From NCBI GenBank assembly GCA_016169945.1, contig JADLSH010000322.1, positions 300,356 to 364,355 on the forward strand: a DNA stretch of 64,000 nt. Direction: 5' to 3'. Every line of letters starts with the position of its first letter. Positions within the stretch are counted from its first letter, which is position 1. Made by a program: the position numbers and the translations under genes. Positions 62,301 to 64,000 of the stretch are shown here, one piece after another. This stretch comes from Trachythela sp. YZ-2020. Its lineage: Eukaryota; Cnidaria; Anthozoa; Malacalcyonacea; Clavulariidae. A model generated the notes under the pieces. That model had not been told where the DNA came from and did no database searches. It saw only the letters and a program-made list of their open reading frames with translations.

Positions 62301-62335
62301 TTACACATGTGAAAGATCTGGATGTTTTACTTAAG
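26113..62335 (+). CDS. SLC6 neutral amino acid transporter (SLC6A15-like), 5' part
   Basis: Plus-strand gene with at least five exons: 26113-26371, 52267-52699, 53060-53170, 55399-55608 and 62243-~62334; the remainder lies beyond the window. Product: plasma-membrane Na+-coupled transporter of the LeuT fold. Exon 1 has an ~55-residue cytosolic N-terminus, then TM1 with [16 protein letters not shown]. The signature IALVSF-type blocks continue through TM6: [21 protein letters not shown]. The stretch [18 protein letters not shown] after TM6 is longer than in GABA or glycine transporters and is characteristic of the SLC6A15-20 (B0AT/NTT4) branch, which imports neutral amino acids. Exon junctions are canonical GT-AG with phases 1, 0, 0, 0. 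Exon 2 carries a frame-disrupting deletion, so this copy may be a pseudogene, or the deletion may be an assembly fault. Intron 1 is ~25.9 kb and full of transposons. Confidence 0.85.
26532..26572 (+). other. Possible duplicate of the exon 1 tail
   Basis: TATGTCAGAAAAATGGCGGA plus GGTACG closely matches the exon 1 end TGTGCCAGAAAAATGGAGGA plus GGTACG. In the corresponding frame it reads [11 protein letters not shown], and it keeps the GTACG donor. It lies ~200 bp downstream in intron 1. Either a partial duplication or a coincidence helped by the A-rich core. Confidence 0.35.
26580..27359. other. Intron 1 segment, no feature
   Basis: AT-rich intron sequence with a T-rich run near 26910 and an (ATT)n run near 27080. 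CACCGCACCGAGCTCCAAGC at 26809 is partly echoed at 27335 (CACCGCAGCAAGCTCCAAGC), a small duplication. Confidence 0.5.
27368..28050. mobile_element. hAT-type MITE, 683 bp, perfect 8-bp target duplication
   Basis: Ends CAGGGGCGCATATT and TAATGTGCGCCCCTG are inverted. Flanking GCAGTCAC is exact on both sides (27360-27367 and 28051-28058). CAGGGGCG ends with 8-bp duplication are classic hAT. The interior has GGGACCGACTTTT and GACCGACTTTTTTG but no transposase. The identical duplication suggests a fairly recent insertion. Confidence 0.9.
28288..28433. mobile_element. Short MITE, GGGGCCGGTTGTATAAAA ends
   Basis: Termini GGGGCCGGTTGTATAAAA and CTTTTATACACCGGCTCC are inverted; internal GTAGTTAA / TTAACTAC motifs also pair. 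146 bp, no coding. Superfamily uncertain because no clear target duplication is visible. Confidence 0.7.
28434..29689. other. Intron 1 segment without supported gene
   Basis: A 94-codon plus-strand frame (28827-29111) lacks splice sites and recognisable domains and is not called. GTTTAACACCCC / GTGTAACACCCC are repeated near 28776-28797. Otherwise nothing. Confidence 0.45.
29690..29752 (-). mobile_element. Degenerate tRNA-derived SINE remnant
   Basis: The complement reads TATAGCTAATTTGTTAACAC ... GATCTTGGGTTCAATTCTCG, a decayed A box and a clear B box like the SINE at 21739. It is cut off by the MITE starting at 29753. Confidence 0.5.
29753..30008. mobile_element. hAT-type MITE, CAGTGGCG ends
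   Basis: CAGTGGCGCACCAAGAAC ... CTCGGTACTACGCCACTG are inverted ends. Flanks GCTATATT and GCTATCAG share 5 of 8 bases. Interior blocks (AAAATTTACCGACGAC, TTTCAAATTCTACGTTTTAA) are shared with 63025-63614. Confidence 0.75.
30017..30800. other. Intron 1 segment, no feature
   Basis: No gene. Minus-strand frames here lack splice or domain support. A run of eight Cs near 30278 is flanked by GGAACA and ACTCGTCAGTGACTCGGC. Confidence 0.45.
30802..31059. mobile_element. Palindromic MITE, GGGAGCTTTAGC ends, TA duplication
   Basis: Almost the whole 258 bp is an inverted repeat: GGGAGCTTTAGCAATGACTA ... TAGTCATTGCTAAAGCTCCC, continuing through ACGAGATTCGTCATTTTCGC and GTTTGTATACG. Flanked by TA on both sides (or AAT if the outer A/T is counted as flank). 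TAGTCGTACTCG and related units repeat inside each arm. Confidence 0.85.
31062..31680. other. Intron 1 segment, no feature
   Basis: Contains CTCGGCAAAATTTAATTTAC followed by a C run and a G run near 31318; these resemble pieces of the 30.3 kb segment. No gene. Confidence 0.45.
31685..33010 (+). pseudogene. SWIM zinc finger / YqaJ nuclease pseudogene
   Basis: Intronless plus-strand remnant with at least five frame changes. Pieces in order: [13 protein letters not shown] (31692); [20 protein letters not shown] (about 31810); [14 protein letters not shown] then [12 protein letters not shown], a CxC...CxH-type SWIM finger with the His position lost (31886-31973); [12 protein letters not shown] (31984); [20 protein letters not shown] (32121); [20 protein letters not shown] (32469-32528), the YqaJ W..R..TAS-like block; [18 protein letters not shown]; HESSARN with the acidic residue of the nuclease; [13 protein letters not shown]; and SSPDNF for the SPDG motif (32803). 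YqaJ is a PD-(D/E)xK phage-type exonuclease. SWIM-YqaJ fusions are multicopy in cnidarians and probably transposon-linked (established for the domains, inference for this copy). The last catalytic E-x-K block is not intact. Confidence 0.75.
33011..34080. other. Intron 1 segment, no feature
   Basis: No gene or clear repeat. AAGCATGCGACGTTTTCCTC near 33940 and CACATGCTTAAACTGTTAAG near 34022 pair loosely (TTTAAGCATG..), hinting at an old foldback element. Confidence 0.35.
34081..34600. repeat. Local direct duplications
   Basis: CCCAACAGAACAGAACATCA..AAAGTACTTATTA..AGTGCGTTCTTCTAGT (34090-34160) recurs at 34246-34305. AAGACTCATATAAGYACATTGT occurs at 34433 and 34567. No gene function. Confidence 0.65.
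34635..34905 (+). mobile_element. tRNA-Glu-derived SINE
   Basis: The head (34635-34702) resembles tRNA-Glu(TTC): GTGGTGTCGTGGTCACCACG, anticodon loop CTTTCAA within CTTGCCTTTCAAG, and B box CCCGGATTCAATCCTTG. The body contains TCTTCTCGGATAAGGACGTT. The 3' tail is a tandem AATAAACTC repeat (34868-34900), typical of tails copied by a partner LINE. Confidence 0.75.
34897..35085. repeat. Direct duplication after the SINE
   Basis: CTTGATGTATACTACCAGCA...GAAAAATACACTTACATCTCTT (34898-34970) is repeated as CTTGATATATACTTCCAGCA...GAAAAATACACTTACTTCTCTT (35010-35083), ~112 bp apart. Confidence 0.7.
35086..35629. other. Intron 1 segment
   Basis: No gene. CAGTGGCGTGGCCAGCCCGC at 35545 resembles a hAT terminus like those at 29753 and 63025, but no partner end was identified. 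GGGCTATATAGGGCTAGCCC near 35461 is an imperfect dyad. Confidence 0.4.
35640..36025. mobile_element. GACG-rich foldback element
   Basis: The left arm CGAACTTAAGATCTACGACG...GCGGCAGTCGACAACGCC (35649-35689) is the reverse complement of the right arm GGCGTTGTAGATCTTAAGTTCG preceded by GCCGCCGCGTCGTCGACG (35979-36020), with a small rearrangement. The centre holds GACGACGTCGACAATT. No ORF. Confidence 0.65.
36385..36960 (+). CDS. P2X7 intracellular-domain protein, two exons, frameshifted
   Basis: Exon 1, 36385-36593: [20 protein letters not shown], an acidic tail-like region ([11 protein letters not shown]) and [12 protein letters not shown], with donor GTAAGT. Exon 2 from 36689 after TTTTAAG: the split Trp codon (TG|G) joins to give WCACGHC, then [10 protein letters not shown]. 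The pattern WCxCGxC...CC is the zinc-binding core of the P2X purinoceptor 7 intracellular domain, which in cnidarians is found in many stand-alone proteins. Further on, the conserved CITQH..VLETA block is only readable one frame away (about 36800-36870), so a 1-nt frameshift lies near 36800. The C-terminal half of the domain is absent or on an unseen exon. It lies on the same strand inside SLC6 intron 1. Confidence 0.7.
37121..37280. mobile_element. Palindromic MITE
   Basis: ACACACTCGTATAAATGGT plus AAGTCGCGACTTA (37149-37192) pairs with TAAATCGCGACTTATT plus ACCATTTATACGAGTGTGT (37224-37267). Outer ACATAAGACGC / GCGTTATGT continue the stem. The tail region repeats CATGTTATGTAAGCCA. Confidence 0.75.
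37281..38590. other. Intron 1 segment, no feature
   Basis: AT-rich, no gene. CTATCATATCTACCTTTCTT and CTATCATATCTACGCTAT (37664, 37721) and CTACTATAGT / TTACTATAGT motifs recur locally. Confidence 0.4.
38593..38720. repeat. Three GC-rich palindromes in tandem
   Basis: GGGGAACGCCGTTCCCCC (about 38615), GGGGGAACACCGTTCCCCC (about 38645) and GGGGGAACGCCGTTCG (38680) are short perfect or near-perfect hairpins in an otherwise AT-rich region. A fourth weak copy is GAGGAACGCAAACATGCCGTTC. Confidence 0.75.
38840..38940. mobile_element. Short near-palindromic element
   Basis: TATACAAACC..AGG..CTTTATCAGATTTAAAACA pairs with TGTTTTAGATCTGATAAAGG..GGTTTGTATA around the centre TCGAGGCGCAGCCGAG, which is itself a weak dyad. 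Confidence 0.8.
38941..39594. other. Intron 1 segment, no feature
   Basis: AT-rich intron sequence without ORF, RNA gene or clear repeat. Confidence 0.45.
39597..39829. mobile_element. MITE, GGGAGTTTAAGC ends, TA duplication
   Basis: GGGAGTTTAAGCTTCACG ... CGCGAAGCTTAAACTCTC are inverted and flanked by TA (39595-39596 and 39830-39831). The internal CAACGGCAAACGGC / GCGTTTGTCGTT pair. Termini resemble those at 30802-31059 (GGGAGYTTWAGC), suggesting one superfamily. Confidence 0.8.
39830..40820. other. Intron 1 segment, no supported gene
   Basis: A 64-codon minus-strand frame (40429-40623, [20 protein letters not shown]...) is protein-like and lies divergent to the small ORF at 40877, but nothing identifies it. 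CAAGTGCTGGCAAGTTCTGG plus CAAGTG repeats a GCAAGTTCTG unit near 39899. Confidence 0.35.
40824..41044 (+). CDS. Small acidic protein with PIP-box-like N-terminus
   Basis: TATAAAA at 40824-40830 precedes an ATG at 40877; the 55-codon ORF ends at 41042-41044. The peptide starts [11 protein letters not shown], where Q4-x-x-I7-x-x-F10-F11 fits the canonical PCNA-interacting PIP box. The rest is very acidic ([27 protein letters not shown]). No homologue recognised. PIP-like N-termini occur in DNA-repair proteins and some transposases, so this could be the first exon of a transposase or a stand-alone peptide. Confidence 0.35.
41133..41200. repeat. Short inverted repeat around AGCCTG
   Basis: TCTGCTCGTAGCC...TTTCCGTT pairs with AACGAAATTTCCGGCTGCGAGCAGG, loop CACATGT. 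TGCGAGCAGGCTAGC also occurs at 51175-51189. Confidence 0.6.
41475..42122. mobile_element. Foldback element with TTAA flanks
   Basis: Two arms of ~310 bp in inverted orientation from GGTGGCTCACT (left) to AGTGAGCCACC (right), including CCGCCATATTGAAACGTCAT, ATGGGGGTCACCGATG and their complements. TTAA lies at 41471-41474 and 42123-42126, the target of piggyBac-like or Kolobok-like insertion. The centre has repeated TGTCATG / CATGACAGA motifs. Short open frames in both arms are mirror images. Confidence 0.85.
42127..42807. other. Intron 1 segment, no feature
   Basis: No convincing gene; a (TA)n run is at 42796-42808. Confidence 0.4.
42808..42946. mobile_element. Short near-palindromic element, CCGGTAAATAAC ends
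   Basis: GTTATTTACCGGTTGCGAGG..GGATGAGAAA..CTGTGCCC..GTCTTGAAAA pairs with TTTTCAAGAC..GGGCACAG..TTTCTCATCCGGACC..CCGGTAAATAAC. The centre is GC-rich (GAGTCCGGAGGGCGGGGG). Same architecture as 38840-38940 and 50176-50219. Confidence 0.8.
43493..43782 (+). pseudogene. Gene fragment inside the Mutator-like element
   Basis: The frame [20 protein letters not shown] continues with [20 protein letters not shown]; after a frame change it reads [19 protein letters not shown], then [16 protein letters not shown] before a GTAAGT donor (43783). This reads like real coding sequence with a Cys cluster (CCPAC...C) but I do not recognise the family. It may be a captured host gene piece, as in Pack-MULEs, or a remnant of the element's own gene. 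Confidence 0.4.
46015..46434 (-). CDS. Two-exon basic protein in the 5.55 kb element
   Basis: Minus strand. A first exon MADASANS with donor GGTAAGT (about 46405-46431) is followed by an exon after TTTTTAATAG (46309 down to 46015): [39 protein letters not shown], then [31 protein letters not shown], ending at TAA. The GRPRKG stretch is AT-hook-like. Joining the exons at the obvious sites is one base out of frame, so either another splice site is used or the copy is damaged. Function unknown; perhaps a DNA-binding accessory protein of the transposon. Confidence 0.45.
47987..49318 (+). pseudogene. Multi-exon gene in the 5.55 kb element
   Basis: Exon A 47987-48173: [20 protein letters not shown] ... 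[14 protein letters not shown], donor GTAAGT. A middle exon starts after ATCATAG at 48577: [34 protein letters not shown], then an in-frame TGA at 48739, and continues open for ~75 more codons ([19 protein letters not shown] ... [11 protein letters not shown]). Last part 49037-49315: coiled-coil-like ([18 protein letters not shown]), a bipartite basic NLS-like run (RKRKARR...KKRKV) and an acidic tail ([17 protein letters not shown]). Family unknown. The architecture suits a nuclear transposon protein. Confidence 0.4.
49683..50175. other. Intron 1 segment
   Basis: No gene with support. Flank of the Mutator-like element; T-rich. Confidence 0.4.
50176..50219. repeat. Strong GC-rich hairpin
   Basis: GTTTCAGAGCGGGCCGGAT, loop GCAAAA, ATCCGGACCGCTCTGAAAC: 19-bp stem with one mismatch. 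GAGCGGGCCGAATGAGTTTC just upstream (50161-50180) repeats the arm. Confidence 0.85.
50220..51220. other. Intron 1 segment, no feature
   Basis: No gene. GAATTTTGCGGTATATTGTT (50961) and ACATACCGCAAAACG (51058) form a loose inverted pair about 100 bp apart. Confidence 0.4.
51227..51515. mobile_element. MITE with GAGCTGTCCGCCATCTTG arms
   Basis: TGAGCTGTCCGCCATCTTG (51238) and CAAGATGGCGGACAGCTCA (51491) are exact inverted copies ~250 bp apart; outer TTTAACTGAAAACAAT / ATGATTTCAGTGAAAAAG pair weakly. The arm contains a YY1-type CAAGATGGCGG motif. Confidence 0.7.
51780..52095 (+). repeat. Dispersed repeat, copy a
   Basis: Shares TTTGCATATTCAAA..GAACAGTTGAATACTTYGAT, CATGTTATGATYCAA and TTGKATGCGCAGTCGA with copies at 62880-63015 (minus) and 63780-64000 (plus). 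It sits directly before SLC6 exon 2. No ORF conserved among copies. Confidence 0.7.
52267..52699 (+). CDS. SLC6 exon 2, with internal frame loss
   Basis: Acceptor TTTTAG at 52261-52266. Encodes [20 protein letters not shown] (TM2), [16 protein letters not shown]3 ([19 protein letters not shown]), extracellular loop 2 with [14 protein letters not shown] (likely disulfide Cys pair and an N-glycosylation site NLT) and YYWYR. The frame then changes: EGGEIQW, then [15 protein letters not shown] (TM4) and KGVKSTGK are read in the next frame. Compared with the family about eight residues are missing after YYWYR, consistent with loss of ~25 nt near 52593-52600. Exon length 433 fits a 3n+1 deletion. 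Donor GTAAAT at 52700. Confidence 0.85.
52700..53059. other. SLC6 intron 2
   Basis: 360-bp intron, GTAAAT...TCCTCAG. Nothing else recognised. Confidence 0.7.
53060..53170 (+). CDS. SLC6 exon 3
   Basis: 37 codons: [20 protein letters not shown] (TM5), then [17 protein letters not shown], the conserved loop before TM6. Flanked by TTCCTCAG and GTAAAA; both phases 0. Confidence 0.95.
53305..54450 (-). mobile_element. LINE fragment, CR1/Jockey type
   Basis: Minus strand in SLC6 intron 3. Pieces: [17 protein letters not shown] and [14 protein letters not shown] (FADD active site, near 54255-54355), [15 protein letters not shown] (54145), [13 protein letters not shown] (about 53885), [18 protein letters not shown] (53823) and KSTKCWNDQ near the end. 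The 3' end is an AAAT-rich tail at about 53305-53335. 5'-truncated, several frame breaks. Confidence 0.85.
54451..55035. other. SLC6 intron 3 segment
   Basis: Between the two LINE pieces; no feature supported. Confidence 0.4.
55040..55322 (+). mobile_element. LINE 3' end
   Basis: The frame [20 protein letters not shown] then [14 protein letters not shown] (about 55083-55177) is the usual C-terminus of CR1/L2-type ORF2. A 3' UTR ends in (ATT)n at 55303-55320. A different copy from the one at 53305 and on the opposite strand. Confidence 0.75.
55399..55608 (+). CDS. SLC6 exon 4
   Basis: 70 codons: [35 protein letters not shown] (TM6 unwound region), [20 protein letters not shown] (TM7 start) and FSVLGFK. 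Acceptor TTTCCTAG, donor GTAAGG; phase 0 on both sides. Confidence 0.95.
55609..55874. other. SLC6 intron 4 start
   Basis: No feature other than the 8-bp duplication CTGAGTCG at 55867-55874. Confidence 0.5.
55875..56344. mobile_element. hAT-type MITE, 470 bp, perfect 8-bp duplication
   Basis: CAGGGTTGCCAG ... CTGGCAACCCTG inverted ends; CTGAGTCG on both sides (55867-55874 and 56345-56352). Interior has repeated TTTGGCTTCTTTTTGGCTTC units. A third hAT-like end type in the window. Confidence 0.9.
56353..57016. other. SLC6 intron 4 segment
   Basis: AT-rich, no feature supported. Confidence 0.45.
57115..57210 (+). promoter_or_regulatory. Candidate promoter: CRE in an inverted repeat, YY1/TISU start
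   Basis: A palindromic CRE, TGACGTCA, at 57147-57154 lies between inverted arms CTAGTCCTCTA (57115) and TAGAGGACTAG (57172), with inner CGCGCG / GCGCGC also paired. The start codon at 57201 sits in CCAATATGGCGGA, matching the YY1/TISU element of genes with very short 5' UTRs. Confidence 0.55.
57201..59370 (+). CDS. Spliced unknown gene inside the 4.03 kb element
   Basis: Exon 1 57201-57260: [20 protein letters not shown], donor GTAAGT. Exon 2 from 59003 after TTTGATGCAG, in phase: [20 protein letters not shown], then [20 protein letters not shown], ending at a TGA near 59150. One frame over, the coding-like sequence goes on: [38 protein letters not shown], to a stop near 59370, so a frameshift or a missed junction lies near 59130. 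I know no such family. It is not a recognisable transposase, so it may be a captured host gene or an accessory gene. Confidence 0.5.
57597..58110. mobile_element. Nested foldback element
   Basis: TATCAATGTAAATCCCGT plus GGCCGGGACAAGACAGGGGA (57608-57655) mirrors TCCCCTGCTTTGTCCCGGCC plus ACGGGGTTTACATTGATA (58045-58098). It lies in the intron of the gene above. Confidence 0.75.
58436..58600 (+). mobile_element. tRNA-derived SINE
   Basis: CTCTGTAGCTCAGTTGGTTA (A box) and GCAGATTCAATTCCTGC (B-box arm) are followed by CAGAGGG, which pairs with the 5' CTCTG. The anticodon arm CTGCA...CGCAG has a loop, CCAGAAT, that lacks T33, and the first two acceptor pairs mismatch, so not a working tRNA. The non-tRNA body begins TTGCATTTTTCGCAACTGCT, a small hairpin. 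Confidence 0.7.
61118..61196 (+). repeat. 80-bp repeat with GGCGC(A)AAGCGCC hairpin
   Basis: ACTCGGGTGTAAATCTCCGA, GCGGAATTAGTACCCTCGCA and CGGCGCTTTGCGCCGACTCG form the reverse complement of 21205-21285. GC-rich core in AT-rich surroundings. Confidence 0.8.
61555..62110. repeat. Inverted pair, GGAGGCGAAAGA arms
   Basis: AGGAGGCGAAAGATCGTCTGCCGG plus TTTGGCAGTGTATTTTA-type arm (61561-61603; both parts separately under 20 bases in common) mirrors TAAAATACACTGCCAAACAC and GCAGACAGTCTTTCGCCTCC (62072-62110). CCCGTCCACCAGTGGACGGG (61608-61627) is a perfect internal hairpin. A decayed MITE is likely. Confidence 0.6.
62243..62334 (+). CDS. SLC6 exon 5
   Basis: Acceptor TTTTCTTTCAG; frame continues GFK with [20 protein letters not shown] then [11 protein letters not shown]. 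The long acidic extracellular segment with NLT and NFT glycosylation sites fits the loop after TM7 in SLC6A15-20. A TGA follows at 62336; the likely donor is GTGATG at 62335 (non-optimal) or GTAAAG at 62340, which would include the TGA. The next exon is not in the window. Confidence 0.75.
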
Positions 62336-62344
62336 TGATGTAAA

Positions 62345-62875
62345 GTATCAGTTTAGCATATTGCCAAGTATATCCCACCCTTTCCGTGGTTTACTGATAG
62401 ACTTGCTCCAAGTCTCTCTCTTCGTTGTCTTTATGTGTATCAATCCACTATAGATTGTCACTCCATGTCATTACGCACTATAGTGGGGTCGATACATAAA
62501 AACAATTAAGAGAGACGAAGTAAATCTAACTCAGAAGTTGACAAGTCTCTCTACTAGCTCCGCCACCACTCACAACTACGTCATGTTATTTACTATAATT
62601 GCTTCGATACAGAAAGACAATGAAAGACAGCCTTGGGCAAGTGACCAGGTTTTGAAGTAACCTATCCAAATTAGATTGATTATATTCGTTGCACGACGCT
62701 GCTAGACAGTCAATAAAGTAAAACATTTCTCAATTTGAGCGATTTGTTTTTAAGTTGTACCGAATTTTATGATTGCATAATAAATATATTCATATATAGG
62801 AGGCATCGCTTAATGCACAAATATTCATATCACTAGAAAGCAATATCCAAATCGTAATTATGATTTAATTTGTTT
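62345..62875. other. Flank after exon 5
   Basis: Intron 5 if the gene continues. CTCTCTCTTCGTTGTCTTTA..GTATC (62412) and ACATAAAAACAATTAAGAGAG (62495) form a loose foldback, and CACTATAGATTGTCACTCC / GCACTATAGTGGGGTC lies between them. No gene. Confidence 0.4.
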
Positions 62876-62879
62876 GCCA

Positions 62880-63015
62880 GTCGCGGCAGTATTTGGTTCA
62901 CCGTTTTAGAGCCATAACATTGAAATAAGCCAATTCGAAGTGTCGACTGCGCATCCATATGACACGTTCTGGTTCTGCGTCGGGATAAAATTGCACTTGA
63001 ATCATAACATGTAGC
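62880..63015 (-). repeat. Dispersed repeat, copy b
   Basis: Reverse complement of the repeat at 51780-52095: CATGTTATGATTCAA, TTTTATCCCGACGCAGAA, GGATGCGCAGTCGA. Interrupted at its 5' side by the hAT MITE at 63025. Confidence 0.7.
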
Positions 63016-63024
63016 TGAGATCGG

Positions 63025-63614
63025 CAGTGGCGTACCGAGAACATTTCCACTGTTGTGGGAGAGGTCGTGCTTATTCACAAAATTTACCGACGACAAAGGG
63101 AAAAAAGTGATGTTAGTTGCATTTTGGTCACTGTAGCAAATTGTTCCCGCATGTTCCGCCAGGAAAATTTTGCATTTTTGAAGAGCTTCTCAAAATTATA
63201 TCCTGCTGTACTTCCTGAGAGGATCTTCAATGAAAATTGTGATTTTGCATTTAAGAATCCATCCCCAGATTTTAGAACCCCATCCCCAAGTTTTGAAATA
63301 TTATTTGCTCCGTGTACAGTTACAAGTGTCAGTGAATTGTGAGTTTGTTCCTTTTGATATATCATACATATTTAGAAAGTAACCACAAATATATTACAGA
63401 TCGAATTGATTATAGTTGGTTCTGCAAGAAATAGATAAGGTATGAAAAAGTACAATCCTGGATGAGCGAATTACTTATTATTGTTTGAAATTTTAAAATT
63501 TACAGCCAACTTACTTTCAAATTCTACGTTTTAATACGACGAAGGTTAATTTCCCCGACAGTTTTTTAATTGGGGTGTAAACACCCCCTACACCCTCCGC
63601 TTGGTACGCAACTG
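63025..63614. mobile_element. hAT-type MITE, 590 bp
   Basis: CAGTGGCGTACCGAGAAC ... CTTGGTACGCAACTG ends; flanks GAGATCGG (63017-63024) and GAGATTGG (63615-63622), 7/8 identical. Shares termini and inner blocks with 29753-30008, which is shorter. Confidence 0.85.
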
Positions 63615-63779
63615 GAGATTGGGAGGATTAAAATATGCATATAAAAAGTAGTGAACTGTTCAATCTGTCTATCTATGTTTTTCATATACAATAATACAAT
63701 AGAACTGCCATTAAACAACTGCCATTAAATGGGCCGGGAATATATTTTCTATTTTAAAGAAAGTTATTAACACTGTTGC

Positions 63780-64000
63780 GGAAATTAAGTATTCCCTCCA
63801 GCAAGTGTTTGCATATTCAAAGAATGTTTGAACAGTTGAATACTTTGATATGCACATTTTAATTTTTCCAGTCATTAGCTATACATGTTATGATCCAAAT
63901 GCATGCGATTATATTTTAGACATAGAAGCATGTCATTTGTATGCGCAGTCGACGCTATGAATTGGCTAGAGCTTGCTCCAGAGTCTGTATCTCTAATAGG
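63780..64000 (+). repeat. Dispersed repeat, copy c, cut by window end
   Basis: Same order of blocks as 51780-52095: TTTGCATATTCAAAGAATG, GAACAGTTGAATACTTTGAT, CATGTTATGATCCAAATGC, TGTATGCGCAGTCGACGC. Confidence 0.7.

Overview
The window is AT-rich animal nuclear DNA. GT-AG introns, fragmented genes, tRNA-derived SINEs, CR1-type LINEs, Penelope-like elements and many terminal-inverted-repeat (TIR) transposons rule out a prokaryote. The gene mix (an SLC6 neutral amino acid transporter, a P2X7-domain protein, a SWIM/YqaJ protein, a bacterial/plant-type PLP decarboxylase) fits a marine invertebrate, most likely an anthozoan cnidarian. That assignment is inference, about 0.6.

Layout. 1-3.9 kb is a satellite of about 19 monomers of ~210 bp with a higher-order period near 1.48 kb. 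3.9-10.3 kb is gene-poor and holds a palindromic repeat, a 36-bp minisatellite and a ~190-bp tandem repeat. 10.3-12.0 kb is an intronless group II PLP decarboxylase interrupted by one +1 frameshift at a UGA. 12.5-15.0 kb is a head-to-head pair of truncated Penelope-like elements with a GIY-YIG domain. 15.5-19.1 kb has a LINE fragment and a second Penelope-like element split by a TIR element. 19.8-24.3 kb is a long minus-strand CR1-type LINE whose first ORF contains a 2A motif, with a 1.1 kb insertion holding two opposed SINE copies.

From 26.1 kb to at least 62.3 kb runs an SLC6A15-like transporter gene on the plus strand. Five exons are visible and the rest lie beyond the window. Intron 1 (~25.9 kb) is packed with transposons: a hAT MITE with perfect 8-bp target duplication, several foldback MITEs, a SWIM/YqaJ pseudogene, a two-exon P2X7-domain gene, a tRNA-Glu SINE, and a Mutator-like element (9-bp duplication) containing a 5.55 kb element (TTA duplication). 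Intron 4 holds a second hAT MITE and a 4.03 kb element with 8-bp duplications that carries its own small gene, a CRE-bearing promoter-like segment and a nested SINE.

The recognisable genes do not form a pathway. Most carry one frame disruption (PLP decarboxylase, SLC6 exon 2, P2X7-domain exon 2), which means either decay or uncorrected indels in the assembly. The most notable structures are the nested TIR elements at 43-50 kb and the gene-carrying TIR element at 57-61 kb.
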